DNA of 33,376 nucleotides from contig CAISJI010000130.1 in assembly GCA_903885565.1 (NCBI GenBank), positions 1 through 33,376 of the forward strand, read 5' to 3'. Shown piece by piece: positions 22,784-31,071 of the stretch. Source of the DNA: an uncultured Planctomycetaceae bacterium (GTDB lineage Bacteria > Planctomycetota > Planctomycetia > Pirellulales > UBA1268). The notes under the pieces were generated by a model. It searched no databases and was not told where the DNA came from. It was given only the letters and a program-made list of their open reading frames with translations. The stretch's first letter is position 1; every line of letters begins with the position of its first letter. Both the position numbers and the translations under genes were made by a program.

Positions 22784-24400
22784 ATGTTCTCCGCACCATC
22801 GATCGGCACCCCCATGCCCAACTCCATACATGCACGCTGCCTGCGGCTGTCGCAGCCAGTTTTCTTCACGGTGGCTCTCCTCGTTTTCGCCTGCCCGCCT
22901 GCCTGGAGCCAAACGCCCACCTGGCAGACGCAAAGCCCCAGTGCCTTGCGGGTGGCAGAGCCGGGAGTGGCGTTGGCTCAACCGCCGGTCCAAAGCGATA
23001 TGCCGATGGCCGAAGGGGAGGGCTCCAACGGCCCCTCTCCACAGACGCTCGACGAATTCGTCGAGCTCGCCGAGCGCAGCCATCCAAGGCTGCGGGCCGC
23101 GCGGGCGGCGATCGAGGCGGCACGCGGCAAGGCGGTGCAGGCGCGGCTCTATCCGAATCCAGTGATCGCCGGGTTCACGCCGCAGGCCGCCGGTCAGGAT
23201 AGCCAGTGGAGTGGCACGGTGGCGCAGGACATTGTCACCGGCGGCAAGCTGCGGCTCTCGCAGCAGGCGGCTCTTCGCGACGTGCAGAGAGCGGAATACG
23301 AGCTGGTTCGTGCCCGCTTTGATGTTCTGCGCGATGTGCGTCAAACCTACTATTCGCTGCTGGTGTCGCAGCGGCGGCTGGAGATCTACCAACTCCTGCT
23401 CGACATCGCCAAGCGCTCGTACGACATCGGCCGCCAGCTCGCCGAGGCGGGGGAGGGCACCAAAGCCGACGTCCTCTTCTGGAGCATCGAACGCGACCGG
23501 GCGGAGGTGCGCCTGCTCAACGCCTCGGTATATATCGAAACGGGCCGGCGGCAGCTGGCGGCGGCGATTGGCCTCCCGCGCGTTGATATAGGGAAGCTGG
23601 AGGCCGATCTGTTTCAGAAGCTCCCCAATTTCGATCTCAAGGATCTCCAGGAGGCTGTTGTGCGCAGCAATGCCCGGCCGCGGGTGCTGGAATCTCAGAT
23701 TGCCGGCAACCAATGGGCGCTCGAGCGGGCCGTCGTGCAGCCGATACCGAACGTGAACGTTTTGGGCGGTTATCAACGGCAGGTGGGCGGTCCGCCGCAG
23801 GATCAGGGCCTTGCGCAGGTGATGATGGCTGTGCCGCTGTTTGACCGCAATCAGGGCAATATCCGCTCCGCTCGGGCCCAGATAGCCTCGGCGCGGGCCG
23901 AGATGCGGATGGTCGAGCTCGATCTGGCCAACCAGACCGCGCAGGCTGTGGCGGCCTATCGCACATCCCAGCGGCTGGTGGCTTGGTATGAGGAATACAT
24001 CCTGCCCAAGGCCCGCGAGACGGTCTCGCTCACGCAGACGCTCTATGCCCGCGGCGAGGTGACATTCCTGAGCCTGCTGCAGGCCCAGCGCATCCTCACC
24101 GAAACAGAGCTGGCCTATGTCGACAGCCAGGCGGAACGCTGGACAGGCGCCGTATCGATCGCCGATCTTCTGCAGTTGGAGATGTTTCCGCCCCCCGCCG
24201 ATGCACCGGCTGTGAGCGGCATGGGAGAATCCAATAGCGAGCTCAATCGGCTCAAGCAGGACGATCAGCCCAAGAAGCGCCCTGAACCGGTGCCGCCTGC
24301 TGCTCCGGCGGCCATCGCTCCGCGAGCCGACATGGAACCGCTGCCGGTGCCGCCACCGCTGGCCCGGCCGATCGATCCACTGCGGCCGGCGGCCCCCTGA
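22784..24400 (+). CDS. TolC-like outer membrane efflux protein
   Basis: The 538-residue protein has a signal peptide near 20-42 (VFFTVALLVFACPPAWSQ) and two outer-membrane-efflux (OEP) repeats of long amphipathic helices: TLDEFVELAERSHPRLRAAR at about 88-107, LYPNPVIAGF, a Q-x-I-V-T-G-G-K-L motif, DVRQTYYSLLVSQRRLEIY, YQRQVGGPP, AVPLFDRNQGNIRSARAQI and the closing ARGEVTFLSLLQAQRIL. This is the CusC/CzcC-like branch that forms trimeric channels for efflux. The C-terminus (about 465-538) is an unusual Pro/Ala-rich tail. ATG 22784 is used; a second ATG at 22814 has no ribosome binding site. It is divergent from the ABC pair, which may or may not use it. Confidence 0.92.
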   Translation: MFSAPSIGTPMPNSIHARCLRLSQPVFFTVALLVFACPPAWSQTPTWQTQSPSALRVAEPGVALAQPPVQSDMPMAEGEGSNGPSPQTLDEFVELAERSHPRLRAARAAIEAARGKAVQARLYPNPVIAGFTPQAAGQDSQWSGTVAQDIVTGGKLRLSQQAALRDVQRAEYELVRARFDVLRDVRQTYYSLLVSQRRLEIYQLLLDIAKRSYDIGRQLAEAGEGTKADVLFWSIERDRAEVRLLNASVYIETGRRQLAAAIGLPRVDIGKLEADLFQKLPNFDLKDLQEAVVRSNARPRVLESQIAGNQWALERAVVQPIPNVNVLGGYQRQVGGPPQDQGLAQVMMAVPLFDRNQGNIRSARAQIASARAEMRMVELDLANQTAQAVAAYRTSQRLVAWYEEYILPKARETVSLTQTLYARGEVTFLSLLQAQRILTETELAYVDSQAERWTGAVSIADLLQLEMFPPPADAPAVSGMGESNSELNRLKQDDQPKKRPEPVPPAAPAAIAPRADMEPLPVPPPLARPIDPLRPAAP

Positions 24401-24430
24401 ACAGCCCGTGGAGAAAGCGATCGCTGAGCT

Positions 24431-25687
24431 TTATTCGCTGGGAGGAACGACCGTCAGATCGAGGTGGGCAGTGGTGGTCGTGCCGGCAACAGCGTCGCTT
24501 ACGATCCAGGCGAGCCGGCAGGGACCCGCGGGAGTTCCGGGCGGAATCCGCAGCACATAGCGGGCAAAGAATTCGCGGCGGGGCTCGCGGCAGGTTTCCA
24601 CCACCGGATCAAAGGTGATGTCGGCGCCCAGCGGCGTGCCATCTGGGGCCAGCAGGCGGAAGACCGTGCTGATCGAGGTGGTGTGCCCCTCTGCCGACCG
24701 ATTCGCCTGCAGGTTTTCCAGTTCGAAGTAGACGATCACTTCCTGGCCTGGGCGGAATGCCGCCTGCGAAAACCGGTCGACCACGCCCCACGCCCGCACG
24801 CGGGTGGCGAAGCAGGCATTCCGCACGCCTGGGCCGGAAACGGCTGGCGGCTCCGGGGCGTCAGCGGGGACTTCTGGCTCAAGCACCTGCACTGGCGATG
24901 CCGGAGCAGGTTCGATCTGCAACAACGCCGTGGCCACCGCAGCAGCCTGGCTGGGGCGATGCGCCACTGGCACCACATCCACCGCTTCCTGCCGGGACGG
25001 CGGGGCAGCGCTGACGGTTACCGGCTCTTCGACCACGGCCGGAGGAGAGATTTCGAGTGCGATCGGTGCCGGCGCGGTTGGCTCGGCCGCTGCCAGGGCG
25101 AGCGGAGCATCCGCAACCGGTGCAGTCTCCGAAACCGCTGCGGCAGCGACCGGCTGTGAGGAGGCCGTATCGCTGCGCCGGGCCTCGAGTGAGAGCGCGA
25201 AAGCATCGACCACCTGCGGCCAGTCGTCGGGATGAGTCGTTTCGAGCGTTTCGATCAGCACCTCGCGGGTGGCCGGATCGATCCCGCCCACTCCGGAGAG
25301 CCGCTCGACCGCCTTGTCGATCGCCTCGTCGAGCGTCATCGCCGGAATCTTGGCAGCCGGGGGCGACGCGGGCAGTTGCCCGGGAAGGGCATCCTGTTCC
25401 TGCTGGGCGACTGGCCGTCCGGAGGCGGAGAGGGAGGCGTGGTCGGCGGGGGTGGTGTCGTCGTCGGTCGGTTCCAGGAGCGAGGTGGCGGTCTCCCGCA
25501 GCGCCTCGCGGAGGGTGGCGGAGGTGAGGGCCGACATACAGCCAGTTTGGGCGCACAGCCCGGTGCAGGAGAGCGTCCAGACCAGGCCCTGCCAGAGGTG
25601 GCGGCGGGGCGGACCGAACCGCCGGCGGCCGCCGAGGCTGCCCGACTGCCGAACCGAATGGGAGAGAATGGCGTTGTCGCTGCCCAT
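24431..25687 (-). CDS. Pro/Ala-rich exported protein with planctomycete C-terminal domain
   Basis: The 418-residue protein has a basic N-terminus and a hydrophobic segment, LWQGLVWTLSCTGLCAQTGC, with Cys41, Cys45 and Cys50. It could be a signal or a lipoprotein signal, but the lipobox fit is poor. A helical region near 115-170 (TLDEAIDKAVERLSGVGG) and a long Ala/Pro/Val-rich linker to about 290 follow. The C-terminal domain (about 291-418) includes CFATRVRAWGVVDRF, FRPGQEVIVYFELEN, CREPRREFFARYVLRIPPG and LDLTVVPPSE. I recognise this pattern from conserved planctomycete proteins of unknown role, with a predicted beta-sandwich. ATG 25687 is chosen; the frame stays open to TTG 25864, but the extra part is low-complexity. 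It converges with the TolC-like gene, 30 bases between stops. Confidence 0.75.
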   Translation of the reverse strand: MGSDNAILSHSVRQSGSLGGRRRFGPPRRHLWQGLVWTLSCTGLCAQTGCMSALTSATLREALRETATSLLEPTDDDTTPADHASLSASGRPVAQQEQDALPGQLPASPPAAKIPAMTLDEAIDKAVERLSGVGGIDPATREVLIETLETTHPDDWPQVVDAFALSLEARRSDTASSQPVAAAAVSETAPVADAPLALAAAEPTAPAPIALEISPPAVVEEPVTVSAAPPSRQEAVDVVPVAHRPSQAAAVATALLQIEPAPASPVQVLEPEVPADAPEPPAVSGPGVRNACFATRVRAWGVVDRFSQAAFRPGQEVIVYFELENLQANRSAEGHTTSISTVFRLLAPDGTPLGADITFDPVVETCREPRREFFARYVLRIPPGTPAGPCRLAWIVSDAVAGTTTTAHLDLTVVPPSE

Positions 25688-25974
25688 CGAATGCTCGCTC
25701 GCGAGGGATCGTGCCGGTGCGCTGCGGGTGTTCGCGCTGAACACCACGAGCCGCGCAGGAGGGCCTGAGGGCTGTTGCGGGAAGATTAGAGAGGGGCGAT
25801 TCCCCGGGGCAAGGCCAGTAGCAGGCCGCGATCGTCTTTCGGGCTGTTTGGGGGCTATGGTCAAGCCAGCGGGGTGGAAAATCTGCTACGATTCGCGACC
25901 GCAGGCTGCAGATCGTCGCTCCTTCGCGAGGGGTCTGGGGCCGCTGTGCCGCTTCCGTCCTCTGGATTGCCGCC
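25688..25974. promoter_or_regulatory. Divergent intergenic region upstream of pyrB
   Basis: These 287 bases separate the divergent starts of the Pro/Ala-rich protein and pyrB, and must contain the pyrBC promoter. I see no PyrR-type attenuator, leader peptide or clear -35/-10 pair. Confidence 0.35.
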
Positions 25975-26991
25975 ATGCCCTCCGTGCCCCACACCTTTGA
26001 TACGGTTCCCCAGGTCTGGCCCCACCGTCACCTGCTCGATCTGGAGCGCTTGACCCCCGGGGAGATCCGGCTGCTGCTCGACACCGCCGCCCAGCTCAAG
26101 GAAGCCACCGCGGGCTGTCGGCGGAAGCTGACGATTCTCGCCGGGCGAACGATCGTCAATCTCTTCTTCGAGAACTCCACCCGCACCCGCACCAGCTTCT
26201 CGCTGGCCGCCCGGCGGCTGGGGGCTGATGTCGTCGAATTCTCCGCCTCCGGCAGCAGCCTGTCGAAGGGGGAGTCGTTCATCGACACCGCCAAGAATCT
26301 GGAGGCGATGGGGATCGATGCGGTGGTCGTTCGCCACAGCACCCCCGGCACGCCACACCTCCTGGCCCAGCACTTGGATGTGGGGGTGATCAACGCCGGC
26401 GACGGGGCCCACGAACATCCCACGCAGGGGCTGCTCGACATCTTCTCGATCCGCGAACGGCTCGGCGACATCAGCGGCGCCACCGTGGGACTCGTCGGCG
26501 ACATCGCCCACAGCCGCACCGCCCGGTCAAACGTCTGGGGGCTGCTCAAGCTCGGGGCGAAAGTAATCGTCTGCGGACCGCCCACGCTCGTCTCAAAACG
26601 CTGGGAGGAGTTGGGGGTCGAGGTGTCGCACAACCTCGACAATATCGTGCCCCGCTGCGATGTTCTCAATCTGCTGCGGATCCAGTTTGAACGGCAGAAC
26701 ACGCGGCCGTTCCCGTCGGTTCGAGAATATGCCCATCTCTATGCCATGACCGGCGAACGCCTCAAGCGGGCCCGCAAGGACCTGCTCATCCTGGCGCCCG
26801 GCCCGATCAACCGCGGGGTGGAGGTGACGGCCGACGTGGCCGATTGCCCGCAATCACTGATTCTTGACCAAGTCACCAACGGGCTGGCAGTGCGGATGGC
26901 CACGCTCTGGCTGACCTGCGGCAACAGGCTGCCGCAGACGGATCAGGCCGGCCATGCCCAGCCAGGCCTGTCAGCGGAGGGAACGCTCTGA
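25975..26991 (+). CDS. pyrB: Aspartate carbamoyltransferase catalytic subunit
   Basis: The 338-residue enzyme joins carbamoyl phosphate and aspartate in the second step of pyrimidine synthesis, in the cytoplasm. Family motifs are all present: the carbamoyl-phosphate loop STRTRTSF at 68-75, SLSKGES with the active Lys near 98, [10 protein letters not shown], the HPTQGLLD segment at 148-155, and near the C-terminus [11 protein letters not shown], matching the PGPxxRGxE pattern of aspartate-specific members. No regulatory subunit (pyrI) gene is present. The short N-terminal and C-terminal extensions are of ordinary size. The stop overlaps the pyrC start by one base (TGATG), so the two are coupled. 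Start at ATG 25975; no strong ribosome binding site is visible. Confidence 0.97.
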   Translation: MPSVPHTFDTVPQVWPHRHLLDLERLTPGEIRLLLDTAAQLKEATAGCRRKLTILAGRTIVNLFFENSTRTRTSFSLAARRLGADVVEFSASGSSLSKGESFIDTAKNLEAMGIDAVVVRHSTPGTPHLLAQHLDVGVINAGDGAHEHPTQGLLDIFSIRERLGDISGATVGLVGDIAHSRTARSNVWGLLKLGAKVIVCGPPTLVSKRWEELGVEVSHNLDNIVPRCDVLNLLRIQFERQNTRPFPSVREYAHLYAMTGERLKRARKDLLILAPGPINRGVEVTADVADCPQSLILDQVTNGLAVRMATLWLTCGNRLPQTDQAGHAQPGLSAEGTL

Positions 26992-28292
26992 TGAAAAAAA
27001 CATTGCTGATTTCTGGCGGGCGGGTCATCGATCCCGCTCAGGGTATCGACCGGGTGGCTGATGTGTGGGTGCGCGACGGCCGCATCCTGGCGATCACTGG
27101 TGGCACGGGGCCGGGAGAACCGCTGCCTGAGTCAGCCGATGAGACGCTCGCCGCCGCCGGACTGATTGTGTCGCCCGGCCTGGTCGACATGCATGTCCAT
27201 CTGCGCGAGCCGGGGCGCGAGGAGGCCGAAACGATCGCCACCGGCACGCAGGCGGCCTTGGCGGGTGGCTTCACGAGCGTGGCCTGCATCCCCAACACCG
27301 AGCCGCCCATCGATACGCAGGCCGCCGTGGAGTTTGTCCATCAGAAGGCGGTTCGGGCCGACACCTGCAATGTGTTTGTGGTGGCGTGCGTCAGCCGCAA
27401 CCGCGAGGGAAAGGAGCTGGCGGAGATCGGCCAGCTGGTGGAGGCGGGCGCCGTCGCCTTCAGCGATGACGGTGCCCCGGTCTACGACGCCGAACTGATG
27501 CGGCGGGCCTTTGAATACTGCCGGATGTTCGACAAGCCGATCCTGGCCCACGAGGAGGTGCTGGAGCTCTCGCGCGGCGGCGTGATGCACGAGGGGCTCG
27601 TATCGCTCGTGCTGGGGCTCACCGGCATGCCGGCCGCCGCCGAGGAGGTGATGATCGGCCGCGACACTGCCTTGGCGGAATCGACCGATGGCAGGCTGCA
27701 CGTGATGCATGTGTCGACCGCGGGCGGGGTCGATCTGATCCGGGCCGCCAAGGCGCGGGGTGTGCGGGTGACGGCCGAGGCCTGTCCCCACCATTTCACG
27801 CTCACCGACGAGGCGCTGCGGGGCTTTGATGCCAGCTGCAAGATGAGCCCGCCTTTGCGCACAGCGGCTGATGTGGAGGCGATCATCGCGGGGATTGCCG
27901 ATGGCACGATCGACTGCATCGCCACCGATCACGCCCCCCACGCCCCGGAAACCAAGATGCTGGAGCTGGATCGGGCGCCGTTTGGCATTCTCGGCTTGGA
28001 GACGGCAGTGGGGCTGTCGGTGTCGAGGCTGATCGCCACCGGCCGGATCGGCTGGCCACGGTTGATTGAGGCGCTCAGCACGCTGCCGGCGAGCATTCTG
28101 GGGATCGGCCGGGGCACGCTGCGCCCCGGCGCTCCCGCCGATATCACGCTGATCGATCCCGATCTGACCTGGCAGGTCGATGTGCGCAGCTTCCGCTCCA
28201 AGAGCGTCAACTCTCCGTTTCAGGGCTGGACGCTGCGGGGCAGGGCAGTCGCTACCATCGTGGCTGGGCGGATCAAGTATCGGTTGGCATGA
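26991..28292 (+). CDS. pyrC: Dihydroorotase (class I)
   Basis: The 433-residue amidohydrolase cyclises carbamoyl aspartate to dihydroorotate, the step after PyrB. Metal-site motifs are visible: DMHVHLREPG with His68 and His70, FSDDG at 158-162, His187 in LAHEE, His240 in HVMHVST, and Asp313 in ATDHAPHAPE. The C-terminal part has NSPFQGW and GRAVATIVAGR, usual for the family. All expected ligands are present, so it is probably active, unlike the inactive dihydroorotase-like partners of some PyrB proteins. It overlaps pyrB by one base, and such pairs are known to form joint complexes in some bacteria. A small NYN-domain gene follows 43 bases after its stop. Confidence 0.97.
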   Translation: MKKTLLISGGRVIDPAQGIDRVADVWVRDGRILAITGGTGPGEPLPESADETLAAAGLIVSPGLVDMHVHLREPGREEAETIATGTQAALAGGFTSVACIPNTEPPIDTQAAVEFVHQKAVRADTCNVFVVACVSRNREGKELAEIGQLVEAGAVAFSDDGAPVYDAELMRRAFEYCRMFDKPILAHEEVLELSRGGVMHEGLVSLVLGLTGMPAAAEEVMIGRDTALAESTDGRLHVMHVSTAGGVDLIRAAKARGVRVTAEACPHHFTLTDEALRGFDASCKMSPPLRTAADVEAIIAGIADGTIDCIATDHAPHAPETKMLELDRAPFGILGLETAVGLSVSRLIATGRIGWPRLIEALSTLPASILGIGRGTLRPGAPADITLIDPDLTWQVDVRSFRSKSVNSPFQGWTLRGRAVATIVAGRIKYRLA

Positions 28293-28335
28293 GGAGCGGG
28301 GCAGCGCCTCCATCGAGAGCCAAGGCGTACCGGCT

Positions 28336-28821
28336 ATGACAGTCATCATCGACGGCTACAACCTGCTCCACGCCTCGGGCGTGTTTGGGGAGACCCGCGG
28401 TCCCCGGGGATTTGAGCAATCACGGATGGCGCTGCTCGACATGCTCGCCGGTCTGCTTGGCGATTCTGCCGCCCAGACGATCGTCGTCTTCGATGCGGTG
28501 CGGGCCCCTGATGGCCTGCCGGGGCGGTGGACGCATCAGGGCATCCTCGTCTGGTTTGCCCGGGAGTATCCCGATGCCGACTCCCTCATCGAGGAACTTG
28601 TTGACGACGACAACGCCCCGTCGAGCCTCACGGTGGTGTCGAGCGATCGGCGGCTGCAGGCCGCGGCGCGCCGCCGCCGGGCCAATGCGGTGTCGTGCGA
28701 GGAGTGGTTGAGACAGTTGCGGCTGGCCAAGCGTCTCAAGCAAGCCCCCTCCGATGCCAAGCCACCCGATCCAGCCCCCGGCGACATCGAAATCTGGAAA
28801 CGCTACTTCGGCCTCGATTGA
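28336..28821 (+). CDS. NYN-domain (YacP-like) RNA nuclease
   Basis: The 161-residue protein begins TVIIDGYNLLHASG, the PIN-like NYN signature with a metal-binding Asp, then IVVFDAVRAPDG, DADSLIEELVDDD and VVSSDRRLQAAARRR, all matching the YacP/Rae1 group. Relatives cleave RNA, in Rae1's case at the ribosome A site. Acidic residues for metal binding (Asp6 or so, Asp in VFDAV, DADSL, SSDRR) are kept. ATG 28336 is chosen over the upstream frame from 28180, which overlaps pyrC. The only nearby purine-rich sequence, AAGG, is 12 bases upstream, so initiation may be weak. It lies downstream of pyrC on the same strand and converges with the sigma-54 activator. Confidence 0.88.
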   Translation: MTVIIDGYNLLHASGVFGETRGPRGFEQSRMALLDMLAGLLGDSAAQTIVVFDAVRAPDGLPGRWTHQGILVWFAREYPDADSLIEELVDDDNAPSSLTVVSSDRRLQAAARRRRANAVSCEEWLRQLRLAKRLKQAPSDAKPPDPAPGDIEIWKRYFGLD

Positions 28822-28834
28822 ATCTTCCGGCGGC

Positions 28835-30769
28835 TCACTGCTTGGCCCAGCGGCCGAGCTTACGATCGAGTGTCGAGCGTTCGATGCCGAGGATCGCCGC
28901 GGCCTTGCTCTTGTTGCCGGCGACGGCGGCCAGAGTGGCCAGCACATGGCGGTGCTCCAGTGCATCGAGCGTTTCCGGCTTGAAAGGCGCCGGCCTACCG
29001 CCCGCTCCGGTATCGCCAAATGAGGAGAGGCTGCTCAGTGCCAGTTCGTGGATGTCGACGGTGTCGTCTGCGGAGAGAACGACCGCCCGTTCGATGCAGT
29101 TGCGCAGTTCGCGGATGTTGCCCGGCCAATGGTATTCGCGCATCGCCTCCAAGGCCTCGGGGCGGAAGTCGCGCACGGCCCGGCCAGTCTCAGCAGCGAA
29201 GCGGCGCAGGAAGTGCCTGGCGAGCGTTTCGATGTCGTCGGGCCGCTCTCGCAGCGGCGGCACGGTGATCTCCACCACTTTGAGCCGGAAGTAGAGATCG
29301 CGGCGGAAGTCGCCCGCGGCGACCGCCTTCTCCAGATGCCGGTTGGTCGCCGCCACCACCCGCACATCAACCTGCACCCGCTGGCTGCCCCCCACGCGCT
29401 CGAAGGGATGGCCTTCGAGCACGCGCAGGAATTTGGCCTGAATGGCGGGGCTCATCTCGCCGATCTCGTCGAGGAAGAGCGTGCCCTTGTTGGCCGCCTC
29501 AAACTTCCCCACCTTGCGTTCGGTGGCGCCGGTGAAGGCCCCCTTCTCGTGGCCAAACAACTCGCTCTCCAGAAGCGTCTCGGAGAGGGCGGCGCAATTG
29601 AGGCAGATGAAGGGGGCGTTTTTCCGGTCGCTCGCCTCATGGATCGCCCGGGCCACAAGTTCCTTGCCAGCACCGCTCTCACCGCGGATGAGGACCGTGG
29701 CCTTGGTCGAGGCGACGCGGGAAATCTGGCTGGTGATAGCCTGGAGGGCGGGGCTCGATCCCACCATCTTCGTCTCCTCACCGAGCCGTTGCCGCAGACG
29801 CAGGTTTTCGTCTGCCGTGGAGGCCAGCCGGGAGGAGAGCACCTCCCGCGCCGCGAGATTTTCGCTCGCCATTCCCAGAGCATCGCTGACGGCCATCACG
29901 AATTCCAGATCGTCGGGCGTCGCCTCCGGACCGCCGGGCGCCATCTCCAGGTGGAGCACGCCGATCGGCCGCCCGGCGGCGCGAACAGGCGCCGAGAGGG
30001 TGGGGCCGCGGCGAGCCCCTGCAGCGGAAGGCTCCACGGCTCGGGCAAGCAGGGCCTCGTTTGCTGCCATCACTGTGGTGACGGCATCCCAGGGAATCTG
30101 GTCGGCTGGCCACTTCAGCGGGAGCGAGGCTGCGCAGGAAAGTTTCGCGGCCCCCGGATCTGCGGCGGGCAGAAGCACGATGCCCCGCGCGGCGCCGCAG
30201 CCCTGCAGTGCCGATTCGAGGGCGAGTCTGGCGGCGGCGGCGGCGTCGGTCGCCCGTCCGAGGGCAAAGGCCAGCCGACAGAGTTCGGCTGCGGCCCGGC
30301 CCACGCGGGGAACCGAGCCTGCCGACTGCTGCAGTTCTTCCAGCAGGCTCGTTTTGGTTCGCCTGTGCACCACCAATTTGTTCCAGCGGTCGAGGTCGGC
30401 CGGCACCTCATGGGTGGCGGTGCCATCACCAGCCACAGCGGCGGAGGAGTCGTCCGGTTCGCCGGCACAGAGCAGCAGTTCCGCAGCACCGATCCTGATC
30501 ACGTCGCCAGGCGTAAGCACCTGCTCGGTGCTGATCGGCTCGGCATTGACGGTGGTGCCGTTGCGGCTGCCAAGATCGCGGAGCAGCCAGCCCGACTCGC
30601 CCGCGATGATCTCGGCGTGGCAACGACTGGCGCGATCGTCCTGCAGCACGACGCTGTTGGTCGGGGCTCGGCCGAACGTCACCGCCTGTCCCGGCTGAAG
30701 CCGAACAAAAGACTGGCCGGCCACCGGATCGCGCAGAATAAGAAAGCCCGGGGGAGGGGAGTGGGTCAT
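28835..30769 (-). CDS. FHA-GAF sigma-54-dependent transcription activator
   Basis: The 644-residue regulator has four parts. A FHA domain (about 8-100) carries [20 protein letters not shown], the GR and SRNG signatures, and [12 protein letters not shown], so it should bind phosphothreonine. A GAF-like region (about 140-310) follows. The AAA+ module has Walker A GESGAGKE at 363-370, the sigma-54-contacting GAFTGA at 410-415, Walker [12 protein letters not shown] near 429-439 and [20 protein letters not shown] (cut here). A Fis-type helix-turn-helix lies at 604-642 ([20 protein letters not shown]). It activates RpoN promoters in response to a Ser/Thr kinase signal rather than a receiver domain, and targets are not known. 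No strong ribosome binding site precedes ATG 30769. It is divergent from the DUF1598 gene. Confidence 0.94.
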   Translation of the reverse strand: MTHSPPPGFLILRDPVAGQSFVRLQPGQAVTFGRAPTNSVVLQDDRASRCHAEIIAGESGWLLRDLGSRNGTTVNAEPISTEQVLTPGDVIRIGAAELLLCAGEPDDSSAAVAGDGTATHEVPADLDRWNKLVVHRRTKTSLLEELQQSAGSVPRVGRAAAELCRLAFALGRATDAAAAARLALESALQGCGAARGIVLLPAADPGAAKLSCAASLPLKWPADQIPWDAVTTVMAANEALLARAVEPSAAGARRGPTLSAPVRAAGRPIGVLHLEMAPGGPEATPDDLEFVMAVSDALGMASENLAAREVLSSRLASTADENLRLRQRLGEETKMVGSSPALQAITSQISRVASTKATVLIRGESGAGKELVARAIHEASDRKNAPFICLNCAALSETLLESELFGHEKGAFTGATERKVGKFEAANKGTLFLDEIGEMSPAIQAKFLRVLEGHPFERVGGSQRVQVDVRVVAATNRHLEKAVAAGDFRRDLYFRLKVVEITVPPLRERPDDIETLARHFLRRFAAETGRAVRDFRPEALEAMREYHWPGNIRELRNCIERAVVLSADDTVDIHELALSSLSSFGDTGAGGRPAPFKPETLDALEHRHVLATLAAVAGNKSKAAAILGIERSTLDRKLGRWAKQ

Positions 30770-31071
30770 GTATGCAGAATCACATCTGGTCGCGGTCGTA
30801 CATCAGGATGCCATTGCTCGATCGCCCCATCATGCACCACCCCTGCAGGTTTGGCGAGTTCCTCTTCCCTCCCCCGTTGCCCAGCCCCCCGGGGAGCCTC
30901 CAGAAATTGACAAAACCCCGGTTTTCTCCGCGCAAACCGGGTTTGCTGCCATCCCGGCATCCGTCTAGCATGCCGGGGGGTCTGGGCCGACCAGGCGCCG
31001 GGTTGCCCGATCGCACGCCCAGTTGCAGGGCAGAGGGCAGCCACTTACCCATTCTCAGGCAGAGGTCGAGC
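30770..31071. promoter_or_regulatory. Divergent region between sigma-54 activator and DUF1598 gene
   Basis: The 302-base gap has no supported gene. The plus-strand frame stays open from 30772 into the DUF1598 gene, but this part is Pro/Ser-rich and lacks any start signal. It holds a TTGACA hexamer at 30907-30912 and an adjacent stem-loop at 30913-30944. I found no good -10 hexamer at the expected spacing. Confidence 0.4.
30913..30944. other. Stem-loop next to a TTGACA hexamer
   Basis: AAACCCCGGTTT and AAACCGGGTTT pair over 11 bases with one bulged C and a 9-base loop TCTCCGCGC. The left arm begins directly after TTGACA. It lies about 130 bases upstream of the DUF1598 start, so an operator or a leader-RNA structure is possible. 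Confidence 0.45.

Noticed and set aside
25688-25864. N-terminal extension of the Pro/Ala-rich protein to TTG 25864
   Set aside because: The added residues are low-complexity and hydrophilic, and no ribosome binding site precedes the TTG.
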